Positions 33,813 through 44,950 of a DNA stretch of 64,000 nt are shown here, piece after piece. Every line of letters starts with the position of its first letter. Within the stretch, counting starts at the first letter, position 1. Made by a program: the position numbers and the translations under genes. The notes under the pieces are model-generated. The model did no database searches, had not been told where the DNA came from, and saw only the letters and a program-made list of their open reading frames with translations. The stretch covers positions 558,001 through 622,000 of the forward strand of contig VTFK01000018.1 in NCBI GenBank assembly GCA_009617715.1, written 5' to 3'. Source of the stretch: Plectrocnemia conspersa (taxonomy: Eukaryota; Arthropoda; Insecta; Trichoptera; Polycentropodidae).

Positions 33813-35293
33813 TGCCTGCACTTCACTCTCTGGAAGTTACCGAACCCAAAGGTCTACCGAATATGATCAAGGTCGCCGACTTCCGAGTAGCGTCCACACT
33901 GCCCCCAAAATGTATAAATTGCGCACGGTGTGGTATTTCGATTAAAATCGACTATGAAAATTTAAGCGCAGATAAAAAAAAAAAAGTTGCTCTGTAAAGC
34001 TGATAATTTTTCGCAACTCGTACATTGAGCAATTATTATTATTTTATTTGAGTACAGTGAAAAATTCAAACCATTGGTTGTGATAAAGCAGGTAATTGTT
34101 TCTACGTTTCATAGCTCTTTCTTGCAATAGCTGTCATATTAAACACACAATATTATTTTGAATAAGTACCATTTTTTAGTACTTTTTCCTATATTTTTTT
34201 TTTTTTTTGAGTTCATTAGTTATATTTCCCACCACTTTTTAATCTAGATTTTATATACAATATATAGCTTAGGTCTTTCTCTTTATGATACATGTAAAAT
34301 TGACTGCGGATTTTTGCGGTTTTTAACACATTGCATACCTTAAAAATGCATTATTCTTAAAAATGGGACGGGGCTTAGTCGCGAAAGTTAGGACCTAAAC
34401 CTTTTAAACCATTATAACTTTTTAAATAGGTAACGCGGTAACGTCAAATTTAAAATACAGTTTTGTAATGATTATAATTTTTTTAATAATAATGGTTATG
34501 GTTAACAGTCAAATTGTGGATCGCGTACTAATAAAATAAAATAAAAATTTGTTTAGAATCACCAAATATACACATATTTAAAAAAAAAACGATACCGAGT
34601 ATGATAAAATGCTAGTTAAATACTTTTTATTAATAAAAAACAGCAAATTTGTAACATATGCAATTTTTTTTTACGCTACACGGCGAAATTCGCACGACCG
34701 TTCAACACGGAATTCCTCTTCCTCGGGCCTACAATTAAAGAAATACTTTAAATACTTTTTAAAATAAAATTGCATGAATTATTTCATGAAAAATAAAAAA
34801 AAAGTTAATTTTTTTCAAAATTTTTTTAGTTTTTTTTTAAAAAAAGTTTTTTTTTTAATGTATTTTTTAACACTTATAAAATCATATATTCAGATCGGGC
34901 AAATACCACAAAGTGCAGCGATCGTGAAGAACGCCTACGCCCGTATTGAAATTGAACCGATATACTCGTTCTATCGCAGTTTGCGAAAAACCATATCATT
35001 ATCTCTCTCACTCTTGTCACTTAACACGCGAGAGAGCGAAAGGGGAAGTATCTCGCCGCTCGCGCTCGAAAGAACAATTCGACTATTTATTTGATCTCGG
35101 AATTTTCGGAAGCGCTCGAAGCTGGCCTAGTCGACCTAAATTACCCCCACTTTACCTCCCGTTCGCGGTAACCTCGGAGAACTTCCGAGAGAGCGGGGAG
35201 AACCGAGCTCGACCGAAATAACCCCGAATTAACACATTATATTCTCCGTCCTTGGCCAACCATCGCCTACTTCCGCAGAGTGAAGTGCAGGCA
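33813..35293. mobile_element. Harbinger-like MITE, long variant (1.48 kb)
   Basis: Termini TGCCTGCACTTCACTCTCTG at the left and the inverse CGCAGAGTGAAGTGCAGGCA at the right form a clear terminal inverted repeat. The flanking trinucleotides are TAA on both sides (33810-33812 and 35294-35296), as expected for PIF/Harbinger elements that duplicate TWA. The right 370 bp match the copies at 39993 and 51309 (AACACGCGAGAGAGCGAAAG, CTTCCGAGAGAG). The left and A+T-rich middle differ, with poly-T tracts near 34790-34870. No transposase is present; open frames at 34774-35221 lie in conserved MITE sequence. Confidence 0.75.
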
Positions 35294-35296
35294 TAA

Positions 35297-35635
35297 TAAT
35301 ATAATACATATATCTAAATATTATATGATACAATAATCGTTTTTTTATAAATTGCTGGTTACTCATCGCATATCGCATAGCTTATTTGGTACATTCAATT
35401 AACATTCAACTTATAACCTTTGATATTCAATAGTATACTTATCCTTGAAGTAGCCTTTAGCAAAAATGGCATGTCTACTAAAATGTTCACAAATATGTAC
35501 ATTAAAGCGTGCATGTAAAGCACACATATTTACGTTACTCAATCTAAGAAACGTTGGTAGTCAAAAGAAACCCCTTTTTATTATTTTAATTATACATATA
35601 TGCTTGCGTTTTGCAAATTGTTCCCTTGTATGTTA
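35297..35635. other. A+T-rich DNA, nothing recognised
   Basis: No feature supported. Confidence 0.4.
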
Positions 35636-35639
35636 ATTA

Positions 35640-35900
35640 AATTTGTGTTTACTCGGTTAAATTGGCACACTCCGGTCGCGTTGTAATTACACTTTCAGAA
35701 AAATATATTAAATTATACAAAAATAGCATTGAACAAGCGCTGAACGTCGCCAATCGATATTTTAACTGCACACATGAGGGTTGATTATCATAATCGCGTT
35801 AAAGTTTGCGCAATACGGGCAGAGTTTGTGCAAAAAACCCGCGTAACGATTGCCAATTAAAACGATTGATCGTTCGACATAATTTGGCAATAAAAAAGCA
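35640..35900. promoter_or_regulatory. Candidate regulatory element with paired homeodomain sites
   Basis: Contains the palindrome GATTATCATAATC (35783-35795), which presents two inverted TAATC/GATTA cores of the Bicoid/Otx type. Also present are CGTTGTAATTACAC, GCCAATTAAAACG and CGCCAATCGATATT. CpG-containing and not repeated. Function inferred. Confidence 0.3.
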
Positions 35901-36337
35901 ACAGTAGGTAGGTGTAAAGTTTTAATTTAATTGCATGTTTTTTTATTGTTTTTTAACATTTATTTACGATAAAAGTATATCTGAAAGTCTATTAAATTAT
36001 TTATGTTCTTTTTATTATAATAAGTATTGTTTTTATATAAATATAATATGACATTTAAAATCAATATCAGATCCAACGTATGTATACATACTTTGGAGTA
36101 AAATGCAAACAGTGATATCATTTCTCTATGTAAATGCAAATAGATCAATAAAATATTAATGTAATCGAATCCTAATGGTATGTTTTATCATTTTTTCGCA
36201 CATTATATATCGCCATATATTTTTTAAATATTCCATAAATTTTATTATTATTATTAATATTATGGTTTTTACCCTTTAGTGTCATAATTGAAATAGTACT
36301 TCAATGAAAAAAAAAAAATACCATTTTACCTTTACGT
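35901..36337. other. A+T-rich DNA, nothing recognised
   Basis: Low complexity up to the left end of the hAT element. The last 8 bases (CTTTACGT, 36330-36337) are its target duplication. Confidence 0.45.
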
Positions 36338-36879
36338 CATTGGTTTCCAAACTTGATGTTAATATGCCCCTTATTTTATGAAAAAAATCTTGATTTCATA
36401 AAATTATTCAGGCACATTTTAAAATACTAAAAATATGTCTGAAAAATAAAAATAATGTTTACTCATAAATATAGTATTTTTAAATAAATTTGTTGTTAAA
36501 TGAAATGTATAAACTTTATCAGCACAAAGTAAATAAAATTGTAACGCTATTGATGAAAGAACTTCTCATGGTTATTTTTCGCTACAAAACGTGGTTAATA
36601 CTTATTATGCATAAAATCCATTTTCGCATTAATAAATCGTAATAATTGGCTACAACACTTTGCTTGACAAAGCCACTTTGATTGAGGTAGAGTATTTTGC
36701 TTCAATAAAGTATCGCATGACAATTATGAGTTGTTAATTTTAGTAAGTTGTCAATCCAAATGCATCATGTTGTTTATCGACAAATAAATTATGTGCACAG
36801 TATGAACATTGTGTAATCAAGATCATTGAAATAATGTCAAAAATGCATTATCAAACCTTGAAAATGTGAAATAAAAATA

Positions 36880-37445
36880 ATTTTGCTCACTTCAATATCT
36901 GTCATGGTCTTTGCATTGAATAATTAAAATCATTCATTAAAAATAAATAAAATAATTGGGTTAGCTTAAAAATAAATTTACCCATTTCTTGTGATTTTCA
37001 TCAAGGAAAATTTTCTGAAAATTTCTGATGAATCACAATTGCACGAGATAGCCAAAGCACTTCACAATAGAATAGACGTGATATGTATTTATCTCTCATA
37101 TATTGACACAACTTTCATACAACTTAGTTTTAAAGGACTGTTTTTGGTGGAATAAATAATTTTTGTAAAAATATTCTTAGGTTCCTCGCTCACATTTTTA
37201 CCACAAGAGTGAGTCCATATAGCTTCGGGTGCTTTATCTTAAACTATTGTTTAAAGATCTGCCGTTTATCCCAGCATTGACTATGAATCCAATGCAGTTA
37301 TTCAGTTATTGGCTTTTCCTGCAATTAAGTTGCAAAATAATTTAGAACATATGCATTTAAATAAGCATCTCTAGCTACAAATGATGCCTCATCTACTTGT
37401 ATTGCTAATTTTGAAGTACGCAGTCAATAAATTAACTGATCGCAA
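36880..37445 (-). pseudogene. Decayed hAT transposase (ZBED5/SCAND3-like)
   Basis: On the minus strand, in several frames, I read segments in the order found in BED-type hAT transposases. First KLAIQVDEASFVARDAY (about 37413-37350), which matches FALQLDEST; D is the expected first catalytic aspartate. Next APEAIWTHSCGKN (about 37235-37195), which matches the WTHC-IHRE segment. Then FYCEVLWLSRAIVI (about 37073-37030), which matches HTEVRWLSRGKVL. Then IFLDENHKKW (about 37010-36980), and LMNDFNYSMQRP (about 36938-36903), which matches LNELNLSLQG. Frameshifts and stops separate them. It is a fossil; its closest subfamily needs a protein search. Confidence 0.8.
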
Positions 37446-37449
37446 AGAT

Positions 37450-38115
37450 ACAGATATTTATTTATTTATTTATTTATTATTTATTTTATTAATTTATTTA
37501 GCTTAATAGCTAATCTTTACATCTAACAAATTTAGTAAACATATATAAAAATATATAAAAAAACATACATAACAGAAAGAAAAAATATACAATAATAAAA
37601 GTCTTAATATTATAATTTATTTCTATATGTACGAAGGGTTTTTTTTATTCCATTTATGAAACCCGTTATATTTTTGCTGTTTCGGATTTCTCTTGGAAGA
37701 CTATTATATAAATCAAAACCTTCGTACATAATTCCCCTAGCCGTACTCGTTTTCTTATACTTAATTATCTTTAAATTTTCTCTATTTCTAGTATTATATT
37801 TATGTACATCTTTATTTCTTATTAAATACTTATTAAAATATTTTGGTAATATATTATTTTCTAACTTATATATAAATACTAAAACATTCATACTCAATAT
37901 TTCTTGAACATTCAACCATTCTAATCTATCAATCATACTTTTACAATTAGTTAATCTATTTTTATTTAAAATTACTCTCATTGCCCTATTTTGTAATTTT
38001 GCAACATTTGTTTATCTAATTTATTTAACATATTTAATAGTGTTGCACAATAATTAAAATTATATAATATATCAACAATTTTTCTTGCATATGATTTTGA
38101 TGACAAACCAAAGCT
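37450..38115 (-). mobile_element. LINE (non-LTR retrotransposon) 3' end, truncated
   Basis: The minus-strand frame 37981-37610 (123 residues) has the C-terminal signature of non-LTR reverse transcriptase ORFs. It has MRVILNKNRL and RLEWLNVQEILSMNVLVFIY, then KYNTRNRENLKI, and near the end GFDLYNSLPREIRNSKNI. Upstream, in another frame across one frameshift (near 37985), 38112-38000 reads FGLSSKSYARKIVDILYNFN and CATLLNMLNKLDK, the preceding part of the same protein. The element ends in an AAATAAATAAATAAAT-type tail at about 37456-37490, as in CR1/L2/Jockey-like elements. It is 5' truncated and dead. It lies inside the hAT element, in the same orientation as the transposase. Confidence 0.85.
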
Positions 38116-38281
38116 AATTATTAGTATACATTTGAACCCAGATGATCAATAGGATAAATCGTATTTTATGGTTCTATTCCCACTAGTATTTTTATTTTTA
38201 GTATATTTTCTCTTGTAACTAGTCAAAAAATTATAATAGGAATAAGCGCCTCCCCTCAGTTTGAAGACCGCTGCCTTACGT

Positions 38282-39785
38282 CATGATGTGTGATCAAAGA
38301 AGAGTCTGTAGTCGATTTTATATATATATATATATATAATATCTTGGCATTTACTAAAGATGACGATTCTGAGGATTATTTATCACTATATGTGAATAAC
38401 GAATACGACTCTGATTTTAAAAATATAGAGGTCAAAGATATCCAGAAGCAAAAAACACTCACGTGTATTAAGAAGATGGAAAAAGTATTTAAATTATCTC
38501 CATTTGGAATACGTGCATTATAGAAAAATATTTTATTTTTGACAATCAAGTCAAGTATTTTTTTTCATTTATATAATAAAAAACTATAATATGCTGACGT
38601 ACGTAGCGATCCTAGATTAAATTTATCTACAAATGGACCATAAGCAAATGTTGTTAGGTGGTGCCATTCAAATACAAAATAGTGCTCTTATAACCTAAAA
38701 AATATTTAATAAAACTTTTTTTGATAAATCAATGTGACATTAATAAACGTAGAGAGAAATCATACACACTAGTTACAGGTGTGCTAAAACACATTGCAGT
38801 TAAACTAATCCACAAAATAATTACAATTATTCAAAAAGCTTTAACTCTAAAACTGTAACAGTGAAAAAATATTTTAAAGCTGTCAATTTTATATAAAAAA
38901 ATTAAACATAATCCTAAACCTCTTTAAATATATTTTTATTTATATTAATTGCTCTGTCTAGAATACTGAAATGACACGAAAATTATGTTCATAGGGTTCA
39001 GCAAGTGGTGTCTCATCACTATAATTGTTATCTCTTTCTTTAAGTAGGTATTTCAAGGGTTATGCTTAACCATTTTCATGACGATTTCGTCTCGAAAATA
39101 AAGCAATTTTCAATCAATCTTACGATGATTTTTTTATACGTATTTCTAAATCTTGTATTCTAAAATGTTTTAATTTGATACTAAAAATGAAATTAACGTT
39201 ACTGGAATTTTCTTAATCAAAATATTAATCAGAGGAGTAAATAACCTAATGATGGGCGCTGTTCTGATTTGTATAATAGAACTTTTCTTTGGACACTTAA
39301 AATATTTTTTTTAATAATCAATTATTCTGATTTTAAAAGACTGTTTCTAAAGTTGTTCAAAAATGCGTTATAATGAACTAAACTGGTTCTAAAGTTGTTT
39401 AATTGCGTTCAATTAATACTATTTATATTGATATTATTTTTTTTTTGACAATTTAAGCATCTTTCACATTTGCCTATTTTAAAAAGGAATAATTATATTT
39501 GTTTTAGGCTATATATTTGCCGTTTATGTAGTAGAAAATTATTTGTTTTATGTAAAAAACACTGCTATTATTATAATTATTGCATATAAAATAAGTCTCA
39601 TCTTTGTAGCAAAGCAAGTCTTCCAATTATATACTACGGAATGATTAATGAAATACAAGTAATAAAACGTAATGCAAAACGGTTTAAATAAATATTATTT
39701 TATAATTAATTACGTTTATTATTATCTCATAAATTTATAATTAGTTATAGGTATAATCATATATTTTACAAGGTGTTTCTAGTGA
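38282..39785. other. A+T-rich DNA with one short unexplained frame
   Basis: A plus frame at 38290-38523 includes an acidic stretch (FTKDDDSEDYLSLYVNNEYD) after a TA microsatellite. I do not recognise it, it has no start context, and it may be chance or a transposon fragment. The rest is A+T-rich without features. Confidence 0.3.
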
Positions 39786-39838
39786 ATATATTTAATTCTT
39801 ACATAACATTATAATATAATGTAAGAATTAAATATATT
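39785..39838. repeat. Perfect 20-bp inverted repeat
   Basis: Arms AATATATTTAATTCTTACAT (39785-39804) and its exact complement (39819-39838) surround a 14-base A+T loop. A palindrome remnant of unknown origin. Confidence 0.8.
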
Positions 39839-39861
39839 AAAAAAATGACCCTATTTTATAA

Positions 39862-41075
39862 TAAATGAAAACCTAGGTTCGAATCCCATATGGTCCCAAT
39901 TAGTGTTTATTATATAATTAATCGATTAAATTTTCTCAGATTTTAGAATCTCATGATCGTACACAGTGACATTTATTGCTTGTAAATTGTAATGCCTGCA
40001 CTACACTCTCTGGAAGTAGTCCGAACCGAAGTTACAACTGAAGACTGCCGCAAATTTTATATGCCGTCCGGACGTCGGTCGTGAATGACGTCCGGACAGC
40101 GGCTTCTGTCACGTACAGCCCGCATATTTGCGCGCGATCGAAAAATGTGCCAAATAATCGCAATTTTAATAATTGTCATATTATTAAAATTTTAAAAGTT
40201 TGCGTAGGCATTCACCAATACAATATCAGTGAAAACTTTTCGGTCGTAAATATTCAATTTACGCAAAATCTTTGTCGGCTTTTGCAAAATGCCAAAAGGC
40301 ATAAAAATGATACTTCAGAATACGAACACCACATCTGTGACTATCCTAGAATTTCTCGCCATCGATTCTGAATAAGAATTATGGTGTGACGTTTATATAA
40401 ACCGATCTAGGAAAATACATAAGGATATTTGAAACGGTTTTTTCAACAAAATCAAGTACCACTAATTATTTTTTAATTGTTTAATTTTATATGAAAAAAA
40501 ATATAATAACGATTTCTGTTTAAAGAATATACTATCAAAAATATAATTAATCCCTTTTGGTGCCCTAAAATATTTAAAGATGTCAGTAAGAGTCTGTTGA
40601 AGTCCCCCGATAAGCATGTGGTATTATAACTTGACCACGTGACCACGATGCCATAGGACGCCTACGCACATACTGAAATTGAAGCGAGTTACTCGTTCTA
40701 TCTCAGTTTGCGAAACACCATATCATTATCTCTCGTCACTTAACACGCGAGAGAGCGAAAGGGGAAGTATCTCACCGTTCGCGCTCGAAAGAGCAGCTCC
40801 GACTTCGGTCCCTTTGACTCAGGTCCTTTTGCCGACAATGTTCGGAAGCGCTACTCTCACTTTACTTCTCGTTCTCAGTAACCTCGGACATCTTCCGAGA
40901 GATTTTAGAGCGGGCAGAACTGAACTCGACCGAAGTAACCCACTATATTTTCCGTCCTTGGCCAACCGTGACCAACTTCCAGAGAGTGTAGGCAGGCATT
41001 ATGATAGTTCATAATTAATAAAATAGATGTCAATGATTTCATAATTTCAGTCTGGTGTCTCATTACTTATTTATT
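39862..41075 (+). repeat. SINE interrupted by a Harbinger-like MITE
   Basis: The left part 39862-39992 has TAGGTTCGAATCCCATATGG (B box) and ACAGTGACATTTATTGC. The right part from 41002 continues with AATAGATGTCAATGATTTC and AGTCTGGTG, which fit the shared SINE tail (compare GATGTCACCGATTC and AGTCTGATGG at 23658-23690). The MITE 39993-40998 lies between them, so the SINE is older than the MITE insertion. Confidence 0.5.
39993..40998 (+). mobile_element. Harbinger-like MITE, complete (1.0 kb)
   Basis: Termini TGCCTGCACTACACTCTCTG and the inverse CCAGAGAGTGTAGGCAGGCA give a terminal inverted repeat of about 26 bp. Neighbouring trinucleotides are TAA and TTA, not identical but both of the TWA form. 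The ends are GC-rich: the left arm holds two GTCCGGAC-containing words and CGCGCGATCG. The right arm holds AACACGCGAGAGAGCGAAAG and CTTCCGAGAGATTTTAGAGC. The centre is A+T-rich. No transposase. Frames 40081-40371 and 40679-41014 are parts of this repeat, not genes. Confidence 0.8.
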
Positions 41076-41148
41076 TGTTGTCATATTATAACGATAGATT
41101 TACAATAAATGGCATATCTATTTAGTACAATTTAATGTATTTATTAGG

Positions 41149-41240
41149 TTTACTTATTTTGTAGTTTGTATACAGGTACTAGAAATACAGGTACTGGAAA
41201 TACAGGTTTTACTTATTTTGTAGTTTGTATACAGGTACGT
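41149..41240 (+). repeat. Short direct duplication
   Basis: TTACTTATTTTGTAGTTTGT followed by ATACAGGTAC occurs at 41149-41180 and again at 41209-41238. Between them TAGAAATACAGGTACTGGAAATACAGG repeats an inner ATACAGG word. A recent small tandem event. Confidence 0.75.
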
Positions 41241-42320
41241 AGTAAACTAAAAGCAACTATAAGTATATTTATTAAATATTTTTTCAATCTGTATAATCTA
41301 CATTAAATCTTTATTAATAAACTACATAAGAAATATAAAATATATACATTCATAATTATTCATTTTACAAAAGGGATCCTTGACGAATTATTAGACCATA
41401 AACTATTGATTGTATGCTATGCATCTAATTGCTTAAATACTTTTAGTTATTTAGTATACTTTTAGTTATTTTATACAAATAATTCAAGGAATCCATTTAA
41501 TTATAAACATTATTAATCACTTAAGGCACTTTACAATTGCCGAGATAATCTTTAATCATATTCGTACAAATGAATGCAAATGTATGTAATATATAGTTAT
41601 ATTTATATTATGTATGAGTGCATACGAAGCTCTTATGCATAGGAATTACAATTTTACATTTCATAACAATTGTGGATAAGCACAGAAAATAAAATAAATA
41701 CTGAAAACTCCGGATAGCGTTTTCGCATAACACGCATTTTTTATTTAATTAATTCTGTGTTTTACAATTTTATGCAATGCTGTACTCCATTAAAACTGCC
41801 TAATTGCATATTATGTTGTATTCTATTTTATAATATGTACAATCTGAAAAAGCTTTAACATTGTCGCTTGTCAATCTCTCTTTTGAAAACGAGAAAGCTC
41901 GCGTAGTTAAATATAATTTAGATGAAATTTACGACTATTAACGTGCTCTTGAAAGATTCAGTTTAGAGTTTTATTACATTGTATGATATAATACGCACTA
42001 ACGTCGTTTGGCAGCGTGTAAAAGGGAGTGATAAACAGTGTTTTGCAAGGCAATTATGACGGGACCCTTTCTCGCATTTTCCCACATTGTAATACAAAAT
42101 ATGGCCTAAACAATATAATAAGAATAGCATATTACAATAATAAATGTTCTGTTTTATTATTAAGTATCGCTAATTTAAATGTTTTATAATACCTACCTAA
42201 AAAAAATAATATGCAACAGTTTCCATTTCTAACCATAAATTATAATTTTGTAAAATTTTAGATGCTGCAGATTTTATTTTTGAAAAATTTCGGGTTTGAA
42301 TCATTGCAATTTAACATTTT
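41241..42320. other. A+T-rich DNA with one small island
   Basis: 42000-42080 (ACGTCGTTTGGCAGCGTG, TTTTGCAAGGCAATTATGAC) is more complex and could be a small regulatory element. Nothing else is recognised. Confidence 0.35.
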
Positions 42321-42328
42321 ATAGATAG

Positions 42329-43035
42329 AACGAGTTAGAACGAGTAACTCGGTTCGATTTCAGCATGCGCGTAGGCGTCCTATGGTCAACGCGCATGTCG
42401 AACGCTGCATCGTAGTCACGTCGTCAAGTTATAATACCACATGCTTATCGGGGACTTCAACAGACTCTTACTGACATCTTTGATTATTTTAGGGCACCAA
42501 AAGGGAGTAATTGTATTTTTGATAGTATATTCTTCCAACAGATATCGTTATTATATTTGTTTTCATATAAAATGAAATAATTAGTGGTACTTGATTTTGT
42601 AAAAAAAAATCGTTTCGAATATCCTTATGTATTTTCCTAGATCGGTTTATATAAATGTCACACCATAACGAATTATTATTTAAAATCGACGGCGGCAAAT
42701 TCTAGGATAGTCACAGATGTGGTGTTCGTATTCTGAAGTATCATTTTTATGCCTTATGGCATTTTGCAAAAGCCGACAAAGATTTTGCGTAAATTGAATA
42801 TTTACGACCGAAAAGTTTTCACTGATATTGTATTGGTGAATGCCCACACAAACTTTTATAATATGGCAATTTAAAAATTGCGATTATTTGGCACATTTTT
42901 TGATCGCGCGCAAATATACCAGCTGTACGTGACAGAACGACAGCCGTCCGGATGGCATATGTAATTTGCAGCTTACTCGAAGTCGTAGGTCTCGGCCGAC
43001 TTCAGTTGTAACTTCCAGAGAGTGTAGTACAGACA
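42329..43035 (-). mobile_element. Harbinger-like MITE, copy with one end missing
   Basis: Matches 22478-23211 closely over the full length, with the same right terminus in mutated form (ACTTCCAGAGAGTGTAGTAC then AGACA, followed by TTA). Like that copy it lacks the left arm and begins at AGAACGAGTAACTCGG. Here the word AGAACGAGT is duplicated. No coding capacity. Confidence 0.75.
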
Positions 43036-43039
43036 TTAG

Positions 43040-43815
43040 AGATGGAATATTGGAATAGTTAAAGGGGCATCTTAATAAATTTAATATTGTAAATTTATAT
43101 AAAAACTCATTTCTTTGACCTTCAGGAAATATTCAAAGGTATCCAATAAACGAGTGCTGCGAGATTTTTAAAACAGACATGTTACAAAAATTTAACTTTA
43201 ATCGTGGCTCTTGTGATCAGAAAAATGTTTATTTTCCGTATTAAAAAAAGTATTTTATTTTTAACGTTTTATATTGTAATATTACATATATAATAAAAAG
43301 CAAACATTGCAAAATAAATCTCTAGATAACATTCGACAATATTTGTAAAAAATTTGCGTTTGATATTGACATTCCAAAACCACACAGCTCGTTATCTATA
43401 AAGCATATATTTATTATCAATTGTCGATGCGTAAAATAATTTCGTGCTGTTGTTTACTTATGGATGTTAGTTATGCTTACAATATATAGCGAAAATACCA
43501 ACTCAGTATTGCTTTATTCTAGGAATATATGTATATAAAATATTCCAGATGTAAAATTAAAAATGTCAAGAATATCGCAACTTTGCTAGGAGCTTGATAA
43601 AAAAATATGCCAGTAATAATTCCGTACAAAATACTGGTATTTTGGTGTTGAAAATGCTTGGAATACAAAAAAATCTGCATTGAAACCTTAGGGTTAATGA
43701 TTAAAAGCAAATCAATTTTTTTAAATTAATTATATTATTATTAATGCATAATACAGCCATGTATTGTGTAAATGCACCTAAAAGTAGTTAAAGAAATTAA
43801 TATACCCAAAAATTA
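43040..43815. other. A+T-rich DNA, nothing recognised
   Basis: No gene or repeat recognised upstream of the Tigger-like fossil. Confidence 0.4.
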
Positions 43816-43818
43816 ACA

Positions 43819-44460
43819 TGGATGGATATCTTCGAAAATTGGTTCAAAATAAATGGGTTCATGAAGTGAGAGATTTTAAAAAAGGTGCCACAGAAAGTAG
43901 TATTTGCAATAGATGAACGACTTTTACCGCGTACTATTACAAGTTTAATTCAACCCATGGATCAAGGTGTTATATCATTAATGAAACTGCTTTACCGTAC
44001 TGGTTCTATCAAAACTCTTTCTGAGGAAGATGATGGCTTAAGCAATTTCTAGAAATAAATGACATGGAATAGCGCAATCTTGGTCAAAAGTAATGCCAGT
44101 AACACTTGTTCGATTGTGAAGAAATATTGTGTATTGGATTCTGAAGAGACTAAGATAACTGATATATCTATTATAAATACGCAGAATAATGGAAAATTGT
44201 AAATGCGATTCAAATGATACGGGTTTTCAATACTTATTGTCACTCAAACAGTGAGTGATAGTGAGTGAAAAACTAATAATTACATAAGTTATAAGACAGC
44301 ATTGATTTCTGTTGAAACTTTATTGGACTACGTCGAGCAAAGGGGCTTCGAATATATCGATATAAAAGCTCTGAAAAAAAATCGTATCGATAATCTAAAG
44401 TTATTGAGAGATTCTCAAAAGCAAACGAGAATCACAGATCTTTTTAATATTTATATGAAC
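43819..44460 (+). pseudogene. Tigger/pogo-type DDE transposase fossil
   Basis: One plus-strand frame, with several stops, reads as the C-terminal half of a Tigger/jerky-type DDE transposase. It starts WMDIFENWFKINGFMK (matching WM-LFEDWF), then continues with a divergent ILKKVPQKVVFAID where LL-DNAPAH is expected, so the catalytic Asp-Asn context is damaged. The diagnostic LLPRTITSLIQPMDQGVISL follows (canonical LPPNTTSLIQPMDQGVI, 43942-44001). Next comes a WNSAILVKSNAS segment. After more stops come ISVETLLDYVEQRGFEYID and LKLLRDSQKQTRITDLF, the C-terminal helix and the end motif (canonical QTTIDDFF-like). The N-terminal DNA-binding part and TIRs were not found. Confidence 0.85.
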
Positions 44461-44639
44461 AATGATAATCTGTATCGTAATTATATTATACATATTTTAA
44501 AACTAAATAGTGTTTATCGCTTATTTATGCCCATTTTCCCCGGCATTAGTAACCCGGAAAATTGATCTAAATTAAAATGTTTGTAGAAGGAAGAATTCTA
44601 AAATACGTCATTTAGTTAATTCTTAAAAAAATCACAACA

Positions 44640-44950
44640 CTTGATAAAGGTAACCGACATCACATCGATCGATCGATTACTTTGAATGGGTCATTTGATT
44701 GCACATACACACTCTTACTTTCCATTGTTGCATTTTGCGACATTTTCATCATTTCGTTCACGTTCAGAGCGTGATCGCTTTCGACGTACATATGTGTGTA
44801 CGTATGTACGACGACGTGTCACGTCTTTTCGTCAGTATTCACGTAGCGCTTTTCTTTCGCGGCGAAGAAAACAATTTCTCACTCCGCCACGTAATTCGTG
44901 GTGATTTCAAAGCCAGGATTCTCAAAAGTCACACATAAGCCGCATCCCTG
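44640..44950. promoter_or_regulatory. GC-rich island, candidate regulatory element
   Basis: CpG-containing complex sequence with an ATCG run (about 44663-44676), palindromic ACGTACATATGTGTGTACGT (44783-44802) and GACGACGTGTCACGTC. Two overlapping frames are open. The residues RGDFKARI in one recall the GDFNA motif of LINE endonucleases but have no supporting context, so no coding call is made. Confidence 0.2.

Larger units (their letters stand above)
36338..38273 (-). mobile_element. hAT transposon (1.94 kb), interrupted by a LINE
   Basis: The left terminus CATTGGTTTCCAAACTTG and the right terminus (reverse complement CAGCGGTCTTCAAACTGAGG) match the hAT terminus type CAGTGGTTCTCAAACT. Flanking 8-mers are CTTTACGT (36330-36337) and CCTTACGT (38274-38281), identical at 7 of 8, the target-site length of hAT. 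The minus strand carries a decayed transposase in N-to-C order (separate entry). A LINE 3' end sits at about 37450-38115. Removing it leaves an element of about 1.27 kb, shorter than an autonomous hAT, so the N-terminal third is probably lost. Confidence 0.85.

Noticed and set aside
38290..38523. 77-residue acidic frame
   Set aside because: Begins in a TA microsatellite, has no recognisable domain, and is too short to call.
40679..41014. 111-residue plus-strand frame
   Set aside because: It lies inside the MITE at 39993-40998 and runs over its end.
44699..44938. GDFNA-like motif of a LINE endonuclease (RGDFKARI)
   Set aside because: Single short match with a substituted key residue and no other endonuclease motifs around it.
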